From: Syngnathus acus | Lineage: Eukaryota; Chordata; Actinopteri; Syngnathiformes; Syngnathidae | Reading direction: 5' to 3' | Assembly (NCBI RefSeq): GCF_901709675.1 | Contig: NC_051103.1 | Coordinates: 297,501-361,500, forward strand | DNA: 64,000 nt | In this document: positions 55,201-64,000 of the stretch, piece after piece | How positions within the stretch are numbered: the first letter of the stretch is position 1 | Layout: each line of letters begins with the position of its first letter | Notes under the pieces: model-generated | What the model saw: the letters and a program-made list of their open reading frames with translations, nothing else | The model's database searches: none | Told to the model about the DNA's origin: nothing | Made by a program: the position numbers and the translations under genes

Positions 55201-55593
55201 GCCGAAATGAGTTTTCTCCGCAGGATGTCCGGGCTCTCCCTTAGAGATCGGGTGAGAAGTTCGGTCATCCGGGAGAGACTCGGAGTAGAGTCGCTACTCC
55301 TCCACGTTGAGAGGAGCCAGATGAGGTGGCTCGGGCATCTCATCAGGATGCCTCCTGGACGCCTCCCTGGGGAGGTGTTCCGGGCATGTCCCACCGGTAG
55401 GAGACCCCGGGGACGACCCAGGACGCGCTGGAGAGACTATGTCTCTCGGCTGGCCTGGGAACGCCTTGGGATCCCCCGGGATGAGCTAGATGAAGTGGCT
55501 GGGGAGAGGGAAGTCTGGGAGTCCCTCCTGAAGCTGCTGCCCCCGCGACCCGACCCCGGATAAGCGGAAGAAGATGGATGGATGGATGGATGG
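52226..55593 (+). mobile_element. Full-length Rex3-like (RTE clade) LINE with 13-bp TSD
   Basis: The 5' leader begins CCCCTCCGTGAGTCGTCACC, followed by one long open frame, a very short 3' UTR (GATAAGCGGAAGAAGATGG) and tandem GATG units. The duplication ATTAAACCATATA is at 52213-52225 and 55594-55606. Rex3 elements of teleosts are known to end in GATG repeats. With the complete leader, intact frame and perfect duplication it is the youngest-looking large element here. Confidence 0.9.
52384..55563 (+). CDS. Rex3-like polyprotein: APE endonuclease and reverse transcriptase
   Basis: 1059 codons without interruption. Residues 1-95 are a Gly/Pro/Arg-rich leader. Residues 96-330 are an APE endonuclease ([28 protein letters not shown] near 229, [30 protein letters not shown]). 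Residues 560-860 are the [17 protein letters not shown] near 631, [57 protein letters not shown] and [15 protein letters not shown] with FADD near 798. A thumb and C-terminal region follows to LLPPRPDPG. The protein nicks target DNA and copies its RNA into the break. All catalytic motifs visible to me are intact, so activity in cis is plausible. The alternative start is any later Met. The first Met is retained because the leader frame is open. Confidence 0.9.
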   Translation: MMKKINGSRFPSPGRGSPGPPSGARPGGGARRRASGGRAFAHGARPGSARKGNVGPPSHGLTTCGRGQRGRVHCKLGGGQRQGPWRSDPRLQKLALGTWNVTFLAGKEPELVCEAEKFRLDIVGLASTHSLGSGTSPLERGWTLFHSGVAHGERRRAGVGILIAPRLGACTLGFTPVNERVASLRLRVGGRVLTVVCVYAPNGSSEYPPFLESLEEVLESAPSGDSVVLLGDFNAHVGNDSETWKGVIGRNGPPDLNPSGVLLLDFCARHGFSIMNTMFKHKGVHVCTWHQDTLGRSSMIDFVVVSSDLRPHVLDTRAKRGAELSTDHHLVVGWLRWWGKMPVRPGRPKRSVRVCWERLAESPVRKSFNSHLRQSFSHVPGEAGDIESEWTLFRASIVEAADRSCGRKVIGACRGGNPRTRWWTPAVRDAVKLKKESYRAVLACGTPEAADRYRMAKRNAASAVAEAKTRAWEEFGEAMENDFRTASRKFWSTIRRLRRGKQCNVNTVYSGDGVLLTSTRDVVCRWGEYFEDLLNSTYTPSIVEAGPGDSEADSPISGVEVTEVVKKLLGGKAPGVDEIRPDFLRALDVVGLSWLTRLYSIAWTSGTVPLDWQTGVVVPLFKKGDRRVCSNYRGITLLSLPGKVYSGVLERRVRREVEPRIQEEQCGFRPGRGTVDQLFTLNRILEGAWEFAQPVHMCFVDLEKAFDRVPREVLWGVLREYGVPSQLIRAVRSLYHRCQSVVRISGSKSDSFPVRVGLRQGCPLSPILFIIFMDRISRCSRGVEGVRFGDLSIASLLFADDVVLLASSGRDLQLSLERFAAECEAVGMRVSTSKSESMVLDRKRVECPLRIGDEILPQVEEFKYLGVLFTSEGRMEREIDKRIGAASAVMRTLYRSVVVKRELSQKAKLSIYRSIYAPTLTYGHELWVVTERTRSRIQAAEMSFLRRMSGLSLRDRVRSSVIRERLGVESLLLHVERSQMRWLGHLIRMPPGRLPGEVFRACPTGRRPRGRPRTRWRDYVSRLAWERLGIPRDELDEVAGEREVWESLLKLLPPRPDPG

Positions 55594-55752
55594 ATTAAAC
55601 CATATAAGTGCATATGTTATCATTAGAACATTAAATAATAGTTTCAAACAAGTAAATACTACGTATATTAATACGTAGTGTAAATGACATACAGAAACAA
55701 TGTATAAATAATATAAATATAAATATGATACGTGTGTGTGTGCGCGCGCGTG

Positions 55753-56106
55753 TGCGTTTGTCAAAGTCAAAGTCTGCTTTATTGTCAATTTCTTCACGTC
55801 AAGACATACAAAGAGATCGAAATTGCGTTTCCTACTATCCCACGGTGACAAGACATATTACACATTCAAGCAAACAATACAAAAAGTAAAAATAAGAAGG
55901 CACATACAATGAATAAATAAGAGCAATGAATAAATAAGAGCAACTTAGTGGAAATGGTGCAATTGTCCATACAGCAGACAGTATAAAAGTACAGGAGGAG
56001 TAGTGCAAGTGGCAAGGCAGCCATCGTGGCCCAAAAGGTCAGGACGTCATGTAGCCGAGGGTGGAGAGAGTTCAGGATCCTAACAGCCTGGAGTATGAAG
56101 CTGTTG
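55753..56106 (-). mobile_element. LINE 3' end (Rex1/L2-like)
   Basis: Reverse strand: RT C-terminus NSFILQAVRILNS at about 56100-56065, the 3' UTR with 'ctatcccacggtgacaagac' (as seen on the + strand), and the 3' end at 55753 with 'caaagtcaaagtctgcttta'. Closely similar to 1825-2261. Inserted in MITE interior sequence. Confidence 0.65.
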
Positions 56107-56219
56107 GTTCCAAAAACCACCCGCAATAAGTGAAATCCGCGAAGTAGGGTCACCCGCTCATCTGTACATTTTTTGTGTGTCAATAAATGTATATGAAACC
56201 ATTTAAGTGCATATTTTAT

Positions 56220-56233
56220 ATTATATATATATA

Positions 56234-56271
<38 letters not shown>

Positions 56272-56272
56272 T
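56220..56272. repeat. (TA)n microsatellite
   Basis: Uninterrupted TA alternation in the left arm. A shorter mirror tract is at 57535-57570 in the right arm, so the two tracts have diverged in length since the duplication. Confidence 0.95.
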
Positions 56273-56413
56273 ATATACATATTCACATATAAATAACAAA
56301 CATTTTTGTATAAATATTGAAATTATAAACATTATACGTGTGTCTGTGTGTGTGTGTGTGTGTGTGTGCGTGTGTGTGTGTGCGTGTGTGTGTGTATGTG
56401 TGTGTGAGACATA

Positions 56414-56479
56414 CACTACCGTTCAAAAGTTTGGGGTCACAAAATTGTTTGGGTGACCCCAAACTTTTGAACGGTAGTG
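56414..56479. mobile_element. 66-bp fold-back MITE (Tc1-like ends)
   Basis: CACTACCGTTCAAAAGTTTG continuing to GGGGTCAC, a 12-base spacer AAAATTGTTTGG, then the exact reverse complement, flanked by TA at 56412-56413 and 56480-56481. The element is little more than two Tc1/mariner-type inverted repeats back to back. A twin is at 61595-61660, and a half copy (57348-57380) ends the right arm of the long inverted repeat. Confidence 0.85.
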
Positions 56480-56558
56480 TATATATTTATTTAGATAATT
56501 ATTTATAGATTATATATATAATCTTCTGTGTAAAAAATCTTATAATATATATGTATAC

Positions 56559-57324
56559 TAGGGGTGTAAATCGCGGGTTTTGTCACGATACGATATCATA
56601 TCGATACAAAGGACCACGATACGATTATTGCCGATATCTTAAAGCCTGCTGTGATTCATTCACGATACATCACGATATAGTGCTCCACGATCGATATTTT
56701 TATTTTTATTTTTTAAATAAAAAATATAGAACAATATCCTGATTTATAACAATTCATACGCAAAATCAACAAGGTACTGCAAACTCTTTATTTAGGAAAT
56801 TACAAGAGTATTGTAGTATACAAAGTGCTTATTTTAACACTGAACTTTATCGAATTCCTATATTTTTTCTCATATAAGTAAAGAAAAATGAATATTCTTT
56901 CTTTTTTTGTAATACCATTAACTTTAAAGTGCATTACTGAACTATTTATTTACAATAATTTTAATTGTCCGTTGAGCCATCTTTTCTTTGGAATCCAAAG
57001 TGCTTCCAAACGAATGACTTAAAGCCCAAAGGGGAGCGAATTTTCTCGTCTTCTTGGACACTAGCCATAGCACCAGCCCAGGAGCCGCGTAGTTGTCGGC
57101 TCCCCTTTCACGTGCCTGCTCTGCTCACAACACAGCACGCCGCGTACTGCTCCCGGAAAGAGGAAGCAAGCAACAATGAACTGGATTTCAAAATAAAGTC
57201 GCGTCTAATGTCCGAGGTCAAACACGGCGATATAAATCGATGTTTACGTTTAGCATCGATGCCAATAAATCGTAGAGCATTATATCGATTAATCGATGTG
57301 TATCGATGAATCGTTACACCCCTA
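56559..57324. mobile_element. 766-bp hAT MITE, 8-bp TSD with one mismatch
   Basis: Termini TAGGGGTGTAAATCG and the inverted CGTTACACCCCTA. Flanks ATGTATAC (56551-56558) and ATATATAC (57325-57332) agree in 7 of 8 bases. The ends are rich in ATCGATA motifs ('acgatacgatatcatatcga' and 'cgatgtgtatcgatgaatcg'), as in fish hAT MITEs. No transposase frame. Confidence 0.8.
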
Positions 57325-57392
57325 ATATATACTTATATTCATAGACTCAATTTTGTGACCCCAAACTTTTGAACGGTAGTGTATGTCTCACA

Positions 57393-57439
<47 letters not shown>

Positions 57440-57616
57440 GCACGCACACACAGACACACAGACACACGTATAATGTTTATAATTTCAATATTTATACAAA
57501 AATGTTTGTTATTTATATGTGAATATGTATATAGTATATATATATATATATATACTATATATATATAATATAAAATATGCACTTAAATGGTTTCATATAC
57601 ATTTATTGACACATAG

Positions 57617-60600
57617 AGGGAGCAACAGTGGGCCCCTAGGCGTGACGTACAGGCCCACCGGCGCGTGGATGTCCTGGCGCCCGCTAACCACTGTCCCAGC
57701 TATGGGGGAAATAGCACCCCCGCTGCCTTGTGGGTATCGTCTGGAACGAAAAGGCTAAGGGAGCAAACCCCGACAGGAAACCCGGCTTGGACTCCGTTAG
57801 GCAGACTCATGCTTTAAAAGAAAAAAGGCATTGTTCTGGCAACTCCTGCAGCCAACCTGATGCCAAACGTATCGGTTCACCGTTCCTTTGGATGACAACA
57901 GGAAGGCCGAGAGGGAAGCCCTGATGCCTGGGAAACTCAAGGCTTCCATAAAACTTGCCCAGGCTTCTTGCGCACTGGAGAGGAAACTTCAGCTCCACTA
58001 ACCAGTGGAGACACAACACGGGAGGTTAGCAGTTACCGGTTATAAGCCCTTTCTTATTGGCGTAGTAGAGTATGGGTGCCAGGGGCTACCTCCGACGGTG
58101 GGAGAGATGTTCGGTCTCATTGGACAGCTACCGCCCGCCTCAAGCTGGGCAGCCCCCAGCCAATAAGGTGCTTTCCCGCCACAGCCTGCCTGCTTCATTG
58201 GGTGCTTGGAGCTTAGGGATTTATCCTAACAAGTGGGCTGTAAATTCACGCACCAAGCAACAAAAGGAAATTACCGAAGATTCCAGCACTACGCCTGGGG
58301 TGCTGGAATGTCAGGACTATGACACCCGGCCTCAGCGACAACCTACAACAAATTAATGATGTCCGTAAAACTGCAGTTATCAATAACGAACTCCTGAAGC
58401 TCAGAATTGACATCTCGACCCTCCAGGAAACACGACTCCATGGATCTGGCTCACTCAAGGAAAAGGACTATACCTTCTTTTGGCGGGGGAAGCCCTCTGA
58501 GGAAACCAGGGAACACGGAGTAGGGTTCGCTGTCAGGAACACACTCCTGGAAGCAGTGGTACCACCCACAGGTGGCTCTGAGAGAATCCTGGCTCTCTGC
58601 CTCAATACATCTATGGGACCTGTCCACCTAGTGAGTGTGTACGCTCCAACACTTAGCTCCCCCCAGGAAATAAAAGAAAGGTTTTATGATGAACTCGAAG
58701 CGACTCTTAAAAACATTCCCAGCCGTGAACAGCTCTACCTACTTGGTGACTTTAATGCTAGAGTCGGAGCCGATCGTGACTCCTGGCCATCCTGCTTGGG
58801 ACACCATGGCATCGGTAAGCTGAATGAAAATGGGCAGAGACTTCTGGAGTTCTGCACATATCACCACCTCTGCATCACCAACACATACTTTCAGACCAAA
58901 CCCATTCGCAAAGTCTCTTGGAGACATCCACGCTCAGGTCACTGGCACCAGTTAGACCTGATCATAACACGCACTTCTGATCTCAGAGGCATCCTTCAAA
59001 CACGCAGTCTCCACAGTGCAGTCTGCGACACAGACCACTCCCTTGTGCTCTGTAGAGTCAAGCTACAGGCAAAAAACCTACACGGATCCAAATAAAAGGG
59101 AGCCCCACGCATCGACAGCAGCAAAACAACCGACCCAACCAAAGCTACAGCCTTCCTCTGTGCCTTAGAAGTCTCCCTCCACGGCCCACCCCAGTCCAGC
59201 TCCGCTCAGCGGTACTGGGATGGCTTGAGGGATGCCATACACAGCACGGCCCTGTCGGTCTTTGGCAAAAAGCAGGGAAAACCAAATGACTGGTTCAATG
59301 CCAATTTAACAACATTGGCACCAATTCTTGAAGAAAAACGCGTCGCACTCACAAATTACAAGCGCACTCCAAACACCAAAACTCTACAGACCCTCCGATC
59401 TTCTAGGGGGAAACTCCAACAAGCTGCTAGACGTTGTGCCAATGACTATTGGCTACAGCTCTGCAGCAACATTCAAGCAGCTGCTGACACAGGCAACATC
59501 AGACTCATGTTCGATGGCATCAAAAAGGCACTTGGACCATCACCCTGCAAAATTGTCCCATTGAAATCAGCTTCGGGAGAAACCATCGCTGAACGCTCTA
59601 AGCAGCTGGACCGCTGGGTGGAACACTACTCAGAGCTCTATGCCAGGGACAACAGTGTCTCTGATGCAGCCCTCAGGCATGTAGGGCACCTACCTGTTAT
59701 GGAAGAGCTCGACATGGAACCAACAACTGAGGAGCTAAGCAAAGCAATTAACAGCCTGCCCAGCGGAAAAGCTCCAGGCACCGATGGGATAACAGCCGAA
59801 GTCCTCAAGTGTGGGAAGCCTGCTCTTCTGCATAGACTGCACAAGCTTTTATGCCTGTGCTGGAAAGAAGGCTCTGTCCCACAGGACATGAGAAATGCTG
59901 ACATCGTCACCTTGTACAAAAACAAGGGAGACAGGAGTGACTGTAACAACTACCGTGGCATCTCCCTACTCAGCATTACCGGTAAGCTCTTTGCTCGAGT
60001 TGCACTAAACAGACTCCAAGTCCTCGCAGAGATGCTCTACCCAGAGTCACAGGCAGGGTTCAGAGCAGGAAGATCAACTCTGGACATGATCTTCACCCTG
60101 AGACAGCTGCAGGAGAAGTGCAGAGAACAACATAAACCTCTCTACATGGCCTTCGTTGACCTTACCAAGGCTTTTGACCTGGTGAGCAGGAGCGGCCTTT
60201 TCCAAATGGTGGAACGGATAGGTTGCCCGCCAAAACTCCTCAGCATCCGCCAGTCCTTCAACACTGACATGAAAGGTACTGTTCAGTACGATGGGTGCAC
60301 TTCTGAGTCCTTTAACATCCGCTGTGGTGTCAAACAGGGATGTGTTTTGGCACCCACTCTGTTTGGGATATTCTTCTCTCTCCTCCTGCGCCAAGCCTTC
60401 GGAACATCAACTGAGGGAGTTTACTTACACACCAGGACAGACGGCAAGCTATTCAACCTATCCCGACTGAGAGCAAAAACCAAGATCAGACCACTCACCA
60501 TTCGGGACATGTTGTTTGCTGATGAGGCAGCATTGGCAACACACACTAAGGAACACCTGCAGACTCTTCTAGACCGGTTCAGCCAAGCATGTCAGGACTT

Positions 60601-61509
60601 CAACCTGACCATCAGCCTAAACAAAACCAAGACAATGGGCCAGGGGACTACTGTCCCACCTTCCATCACCATCAACAACTACACACTGGAAGCTGTAAGC
60701 AGCTTTATCTATCTTGGGTCTACCATCACCTGCAATTTGTCACTCGATGCCGAGGTCAGCAGCCGGATTGGGAAAGCAGCTTCTACCTTTGGAAAACTGA
60801 CACCCAGAGTATGGCAGAACAGCAAGCTCACCATCCATACAAAGGTGCAAGTGTACAGGGCCTGTGTCGTCAGTACACTCTTGTATGGCAGTGAAGCCTG
60901 GACTCTTTATGCACATCAAGAGAGAAGGCTAAACTCTTTCCATCTGCGTTGCCTGCGACGCATACTGGGCATCACCTGGCGGGACAGGATCACAGACAGT
61001 GCAGTCCTGGAGAGTGCACAGCTCCCCACTATGCTCTCCCTGCTGAAGCAGCGGCGTCTCCGTTGGCTGGGCCATGTCCGTCGGATGGAAGATGGTCGTA
61101 TGCCAAAGGACATCTTATATGCAGAGCTAAAATCAGGCAAAAGGCAAGTAGGCCGCCCACTGCTCCGCTACAAGGATGTCTGCAAACAAGACCTCAAATC
61201 CTTCAACATCAACCCAGCCATCTGGGAAGACGTCGCCCAGGATCGCCACAAATGGCAACAGGCTCTCCGAAACGGGCTGCAGACCTACGAAATCACCCTG
61301 GCTCAACATCGAGAAACGAAAAGGAAATTGAGGAAGCAGCAAGCCACCATGCCCCCACCTCCACCGGGTCTGGCCCACATCTGTAACATCTGTGGCCGTG
61401 TCTGCCTCTCACGAATAGGACTCACCAGCCACAGCAGACGCTGTGCAAAGAACACCTAACCTCCAGACACAAGAAATCTATGGTCTTTCGAGACTGTGAT
61501 GCCGATGAT
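57617..61509 (+). mobile_element. Full-length CFDP2-like LINE, almost intact
   Basis: The leader (57617-58318) is followed by one long frame with a single stop, a C-terminal zinc finger and the short 3' end 'tttcgagactgtgatgccgatgat'. A weak CATAGA repeat at 57612-57617 and 61513-61518 may be the target duplication. The source-like copy for 7806-10994. It carries no RNase H. Clade is not assigned. Confidence 0.85.
58319..61459 (+). pseudogene. CFDP2-like LINE polyprotein (APE, RT, zinc finger), one stop
   Basis: The frame starts MTPGLSDNLQQINDVRKTAV and is open to TAA at 59093-59095. The copy at 7806-10994 has TCA there, so a single base change made the stop. It then continues open to 61459. 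APE endonuclease motifs: DISTLQETRL, LYLLGDFNARVGADRDSW, HPRSGHWHQLDLIITR, DTDHSLVLC. RT motifs: SGKAPGTDGITAEVLK, NNYRGISLLSITGKLF, AGFRAGRSTLDMIFTLRQLQ, FVDLTKAFDLVSR, GVKQGCVLAPTLFGIFF. The catalytic box reads FADE (60515-60526) rather than FADD. The C-terminus is a C2H2-type finger, CNICGRVCLSRIGLTSHSRR. With the stop read through it would be 1046 residues. Confidence 0.85.
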
Positions 61510-61594
61510 ATTCATAGATTATATATAATCTTATACAAATATAAGATATAATTTATAATATTTAATTCATAATATTTTATTATAATAATATTTA

Positions 61595-61660
61595 CACTAC
61601 CGTTCAAAAGATTGGGGTCACCCAAACAATTTTGTGACCCCAAACTTTTCAACGGTAGTG
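61595..61660. mobile_element. 66-bp fold-back MITE, second copy
   Basis: Same length and arms as 56414-56479 with a few substitutions, TA at 61593-61594 and 61661-61662. Its spacer CCAAACAATTTT is the exact reverse complement of the first copy's spacer. Confidence 0.85.
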
Positions 61661-61662
61661 TA

Positions 61663-62040
61663 TGTAGCTAAAGTATACATACTGTAAATATGTAAAAACA
61701 TGTTTTGTTTGTTTTTAACAAAATATGTTTTTAGAACTTTTATTATTATAACAACTTTTTTATAACAAGGTACAAGTGTACATACTATAAATATGGTTTT
61801 AGAACTCTTTTATTATTATAATTTTTTTTTATAACAATGGACAATACTGGAAATGTTTTTAGAACTCTTATTATAACAACTTTTTTTATTTAAAGGTACA
61901 AGTGGTCGTACTGCAATTCTGTGGACACTCCCTGCCTTCTGCTGGCGTGTGGGCAACTTTCGTGCCAAAATTCCTCAATTTAGAAGGTTTATTTTGAATT
62001 TGTGAATTTCTTCTTTTTTTTTTTTTTTTTTTAAAAATCT
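61663..62040. repeat. AT-rich MITE interior with diverged short repeats
   Basis: 'acaactttttttataacaag', 'gttttagaactcttttatta' and 'ggtacaagtgtacata' recur two to three times. A poly-T run is at 62014-62032. Interior of the outer MITE, no gene. Confidence 0.55.
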
Positions 62041-62402
62041 GCGACGTACTGAAGCCGCGATAATCGAATCGCGATGTAGCGAGGGATTACTGTAGTTGAA
62101 TTGTACCATTGTGATGGCCTGGCGGTGTCTTTATTACTTTTACTGGCACAAATAAAAATTGAGGTGGACCTGCCACACAAAAAAACTTTAAATGTGCTGA
62201 CATGCTTTACAGCAGGGGTGTCCAAACTGCGGCCCGCGGTCCAGTTTTTATTGGCCCGCAGCAAATTCTGAAAACATAATTGAATATGGCCCGCACAAGA
62301 AGCTTGAGCTCAACTGTTGCACTTCTCGGTTTCAACACTAGATGGAGCCCGCCACACAAATGAAATCAAGCGAAGAAAAACTTTTACCGCGAGTCCCCAG
62401 AA

Positions 62403-62624
62403 ATGGCTGCACCAAAGAAGCGCAAAATAGCAAGTGAGTGTAGAATATTTCAAACATGTTGGGAAAATGAGTATTTCTTCAAAGAAATCAACAGAAAGTG
62501 TGGCTGTTTGATTTGTACTGAAGATGTTGCTGTGATGAAAGAGTATAATGTCCGCGCATTTACTCCCGGGAGCCGTGTCAGAAAGCTCGGTGCACACTCA
62601 CAAGTGCATGTGCGTACTCAGTAG
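62403..62624 (+). pseudogene. hAT transposase N-terminus, subfamily A
   Basis: MAAPKKRKIASECRIFQTCW, then ENEYFFKEINRKCGCLICTE and DVAVMKEYNV, the GTF2IRD2-like start with the first two cysteines of the zinc finger. At about 62555 the sequence switches to non-coding sequence typical of the other subfamily, so the last 20 or so codons are not transposase. Confidence 0.65.
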
Positions 62625-62766
62625 TACGTAGTAATCTCATCTATCAGTGCCGAATTTCGAGTGTCGGCTGTGACGTCAATATTCTCGTAATTCGCGCGCT
62701 GAGTTTTCAGATACAGTTTTACGCTAATGCCACCCACAAACCTTCCCCTGGAATCCTTCCATTAAA

Positions 62767-63003
62767 ATGAGTGGCCCGAAGAAAAGAAAGGTGGACACTG
62801 AGTGCCGAATGTTAAAAAAGAGTGGACAATTTGGCTCGACCTACGTGTGTGAGAAGACGTTCAGCCACATGAACGTCAACAAAGCCCGTCACAGATCTAG
62901 GTTAACGGACCGACACCTCGGCTCTATCCTAAGAATTACCACAACAAATTTTACTCCAGACTATGATGCACTAGCAAAAAAGGGAAACCAACAATACTAT
63001 TGA
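62767..63003 (+). pseudogene. hAT transposase relic, subfamily B (N joined to C)
   Basis: A 78-codon open frame: MSGPKKRKVDTECRMLKKSG, then KTFSHMNVNKARHRSRLTDR and FTPDYDALAKKG. It is the best preserved version of the N-to-C deletion join seen at 5951-6154 (reverse strand) and 44775-44995. All three share the deletion point, so the family spread after the deletion. Confidence 0.72.
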
Positions 63004-63596
63004 TTTCTTTATTACTTTATTTAGATGTATTCTTTCACTGATTCTTCAAGATGATGAATTTGGTCAGAATGTTTGCCATTGGATGTGATTTCGCCTCATT
63101 AGATAAACATATTTCATAAATCTAACCTGCAGGCGCTGAAGTGATGGAAAATGCTATTCATCATAAAGGTGTCGTATTTAATAAGAATCACTGATAGTAG
63201 TTTTTTGGTGAAATATTTTTTTAATGCTGTTAATAAATGCATTTGTTTTCAAAAAGCTTTTTTTTAATATCCATGCTTTAGTATCTACTAAAAGTAAAAA
63301 CCTTTTATGCAATGACCTTTACATGTCATTTATATTACTTCACACAAACACTACATCCATCTGCTCCTGGTTCGGCCCCCCGGTCAAAATTTAGAACCCA
63401 ATTCGGCCCGCAAGTCAAAAAGTTTGGCCACCCCTGCTTTACAGCATACGTCACTTCCCCCTTTCCTTGCAAATACAGAAGTCGATGCAGTCGCATATGT
63501 GCAATTGGTACTGGATAAGCGCCACAATATCTGATGAAACAGTTGCAAATTATTTTAATGTAGTAAAAATAACATTAGTAATAATGAGGATGGCAA

Positions 63597-63690
63597 AACG
63601 AGAGCAAGACTTGAACCTGTGACGCGCTGGGTTAAGGACTTCCTTCGCTGCGACCGCTCTTGCCACTATGCGCTACGAGGCAGCACACTC
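63597..63690 (-). ncRNA. tRNA-like sequence (possible SINE head)
   Basis: The reverse strand reads CCTCGTAGCGCATAGTGGCA (A-box-like TAGCGCATAGTGG) and, about 50 bases on, CAGGTTCAAGTCTTGCTCTC (B-box-like GGTTCAAGTCT). The distance between boxes is longer than in a normal tRNA and I cannot fold a clean cloverleaf. A tRNA-derived SINE head is more likely than a functional tRNA. Confidence 0.4.
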
Positions 63691-63914
63691 AGTTGTGCAG
63701 AATTTATACTTGTGTGTCTCAAGCGATTCAAGGCAACGCAAGGTAGGGAGTTACCGGTCACTCTCCTGTATCAGCTGTCACTGTCAAACAATTTATGATA
63801 AAATAAGGTGGGGAGTTGCCAGTAACTCTCCTGTACCTTACCGTCACTCTCGCTCCCGCATTCCTCTTCCAGAACTTTTTCACGCTCAGTCACAGCTGTC
63901 ACAATACCCGCAAC

Positions 63915-64000
63915 AATTGTTGATAAGTCGCAGTTTTTTTTCATAGTTTGGCTGGGGGTGCGACTTATACTCAGGAGTGACTTATGTTAACACATTATAT
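63915..64000. mobile_element. MITE end, cut by window edge
   Basis: 'gataagtcgcagttttttttcatagtttgg' and 'gcgacttatactcaggagtg' match the interior of the 12396-12565 MITE family. 63691-63914 contains two diverged copies of 'gtagggagttaccggtcact' / 'gtggggagttgccagtaact' and no gene. Confidence 0.5.

Larger units (their letters stand above)
56173..57614. repeat. Long inverted repeat (two ~270-bp arms, 0.9-kb loop)
   Basis: The left arm 56173-56447 and the right arm 57348-57614 are near-perfect reverse complements. Each contains 'gtcaataaatgtatatgaaa' / 'tttcatatacatttattgac', a (TA)n tract, 'aaatattgaaattataaac', a (GT)n/(CA)n tract, and half of a 66-bp palindromic MITE. The loop holds the other half of that MITE and the hAT MITE at 56559-57324. 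A CFDP2-like LINE abuts the right arm. Confidence 0.88.
52091..62092. mobile_element. MITE ('cagtaatccc...gggattactg') expanded to 10 kb by inserts
   Basis: The left terminus CAGTAATCCCACGTTTATCG and the inverted right terminus CGATGTAGCGAGGGATTACTG are flanked by TA (52089-52090 and 62093-62094). Original interior sequence ('accacccgcaatatgtgaaa', 'gtcaataagtgtatattaaa') flanks the inserts and is repeated at about 56106-56220. Inserts are Rex3 (52226-55593), a LINE tail, a hAT MITE, 66-bp MITEs and a CFDP2-like LINE. Pairing of the two ends as one element is an inference. Confidence 0.55.
62213..63436 (+). mobile_element. hAT element with exact 8-bp TSD, mosaic interior
   Basis: Termini CAGGGGTGTCCAAACTGCGG and the inverted AAAAAGTTTGGCCACCCCTG, with the duplication CTTTACAG at 62205-62212 and 63437-63444. 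The left 340 bp carry a different transposase start (62403-62555) from the right part, which matches 44392-45710 and 5269-6541 and has its own transposase relic (62767-63003). Confidence 0.92.

Overview
The window is vertebrate genomic DNA, most likely from a teleost fish. It carries spliced coding exons with GT-AG introns, Rex3/RTE-, L2-, Rex1- and R4-like LINEs, many hAT and pogo/mariner elements with exact target-site duplications, tRNA-derived SINEs and (GT)n and (TA)n microsatellites. There is no bacterial gene organisation.

The only host gene I can support is the 3' two thirds of trdmt1 (DNMT2, the tRNA cytosine-38 methyltransferase) on the + strand. Its six exons are 7545-7614, 7679-7756, 15902-16230, 35808-35865, 40721-40850 and 51866-51972. 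They join in frame to about 256 codons plus a stop, close to the remaining length of the roughly 390-residue vertebrate protein. They carry motif VIII, the DNMT2-specific Cys-Phe-Thr region, motif IX and motif X. The catalytic PPC and ENV motifs lie in exons left of the window. The introns are 64, 8145, 19577, 4855 and 11015 bases, and the long ones are packed with transposons.

Layout. 1-7504: a LINE endonuclease remnant, then a pogo transposon broken by an L2 LINE, a SINE and several hAT/mariner elements nested up to four deep. 7505-7805: two trdmt1 exons squeezed between the pogo end and a LINE. 7806-15901: a CFDP2-like LINE with a 12-bp duplication, MITEs, a SINE, LINE ORF1 debris and a solo LTR. 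15902-16230: an exon. 16231-35807: hAT, a 160-bp tandem array, MITEs (one carrying a 267-bp array), an R4-like fragment, a nearly complete L2 with an esterase ORF1, Ty3/gypsy integrase, a jockey-like LINE and a pogo transposon. 35808-35865: an exon. 35866-40720: Rex1-like, L2 and CFDP2-like LINE pieces and a solo LTR. 40721-40850: an exon. 40919-46184: an inverted Rex3 copy split by two hAT insertions. 46239-51053: a composite MITE holding a small element with a THAP gene start and a YqaJ/SWIM-like gene start. 51866-51972: the last exon. 52091-62092: a MITE swollen by a full-length Rex3 with an open 1059-codon frame, a LINE tail, a long inverted repeat, a hAT MITE and an almost intact CFDP2-like LINE. 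62213-63436: a mosaic hAT element.

Element names rest on recognising protein motifs and termini by eye. No database search was possible. Clade names (Rex3, L2, Rex1, R4, ISL2EU) are family knowledge applied to what is visible, and edges without a target-site duplication are approximate.
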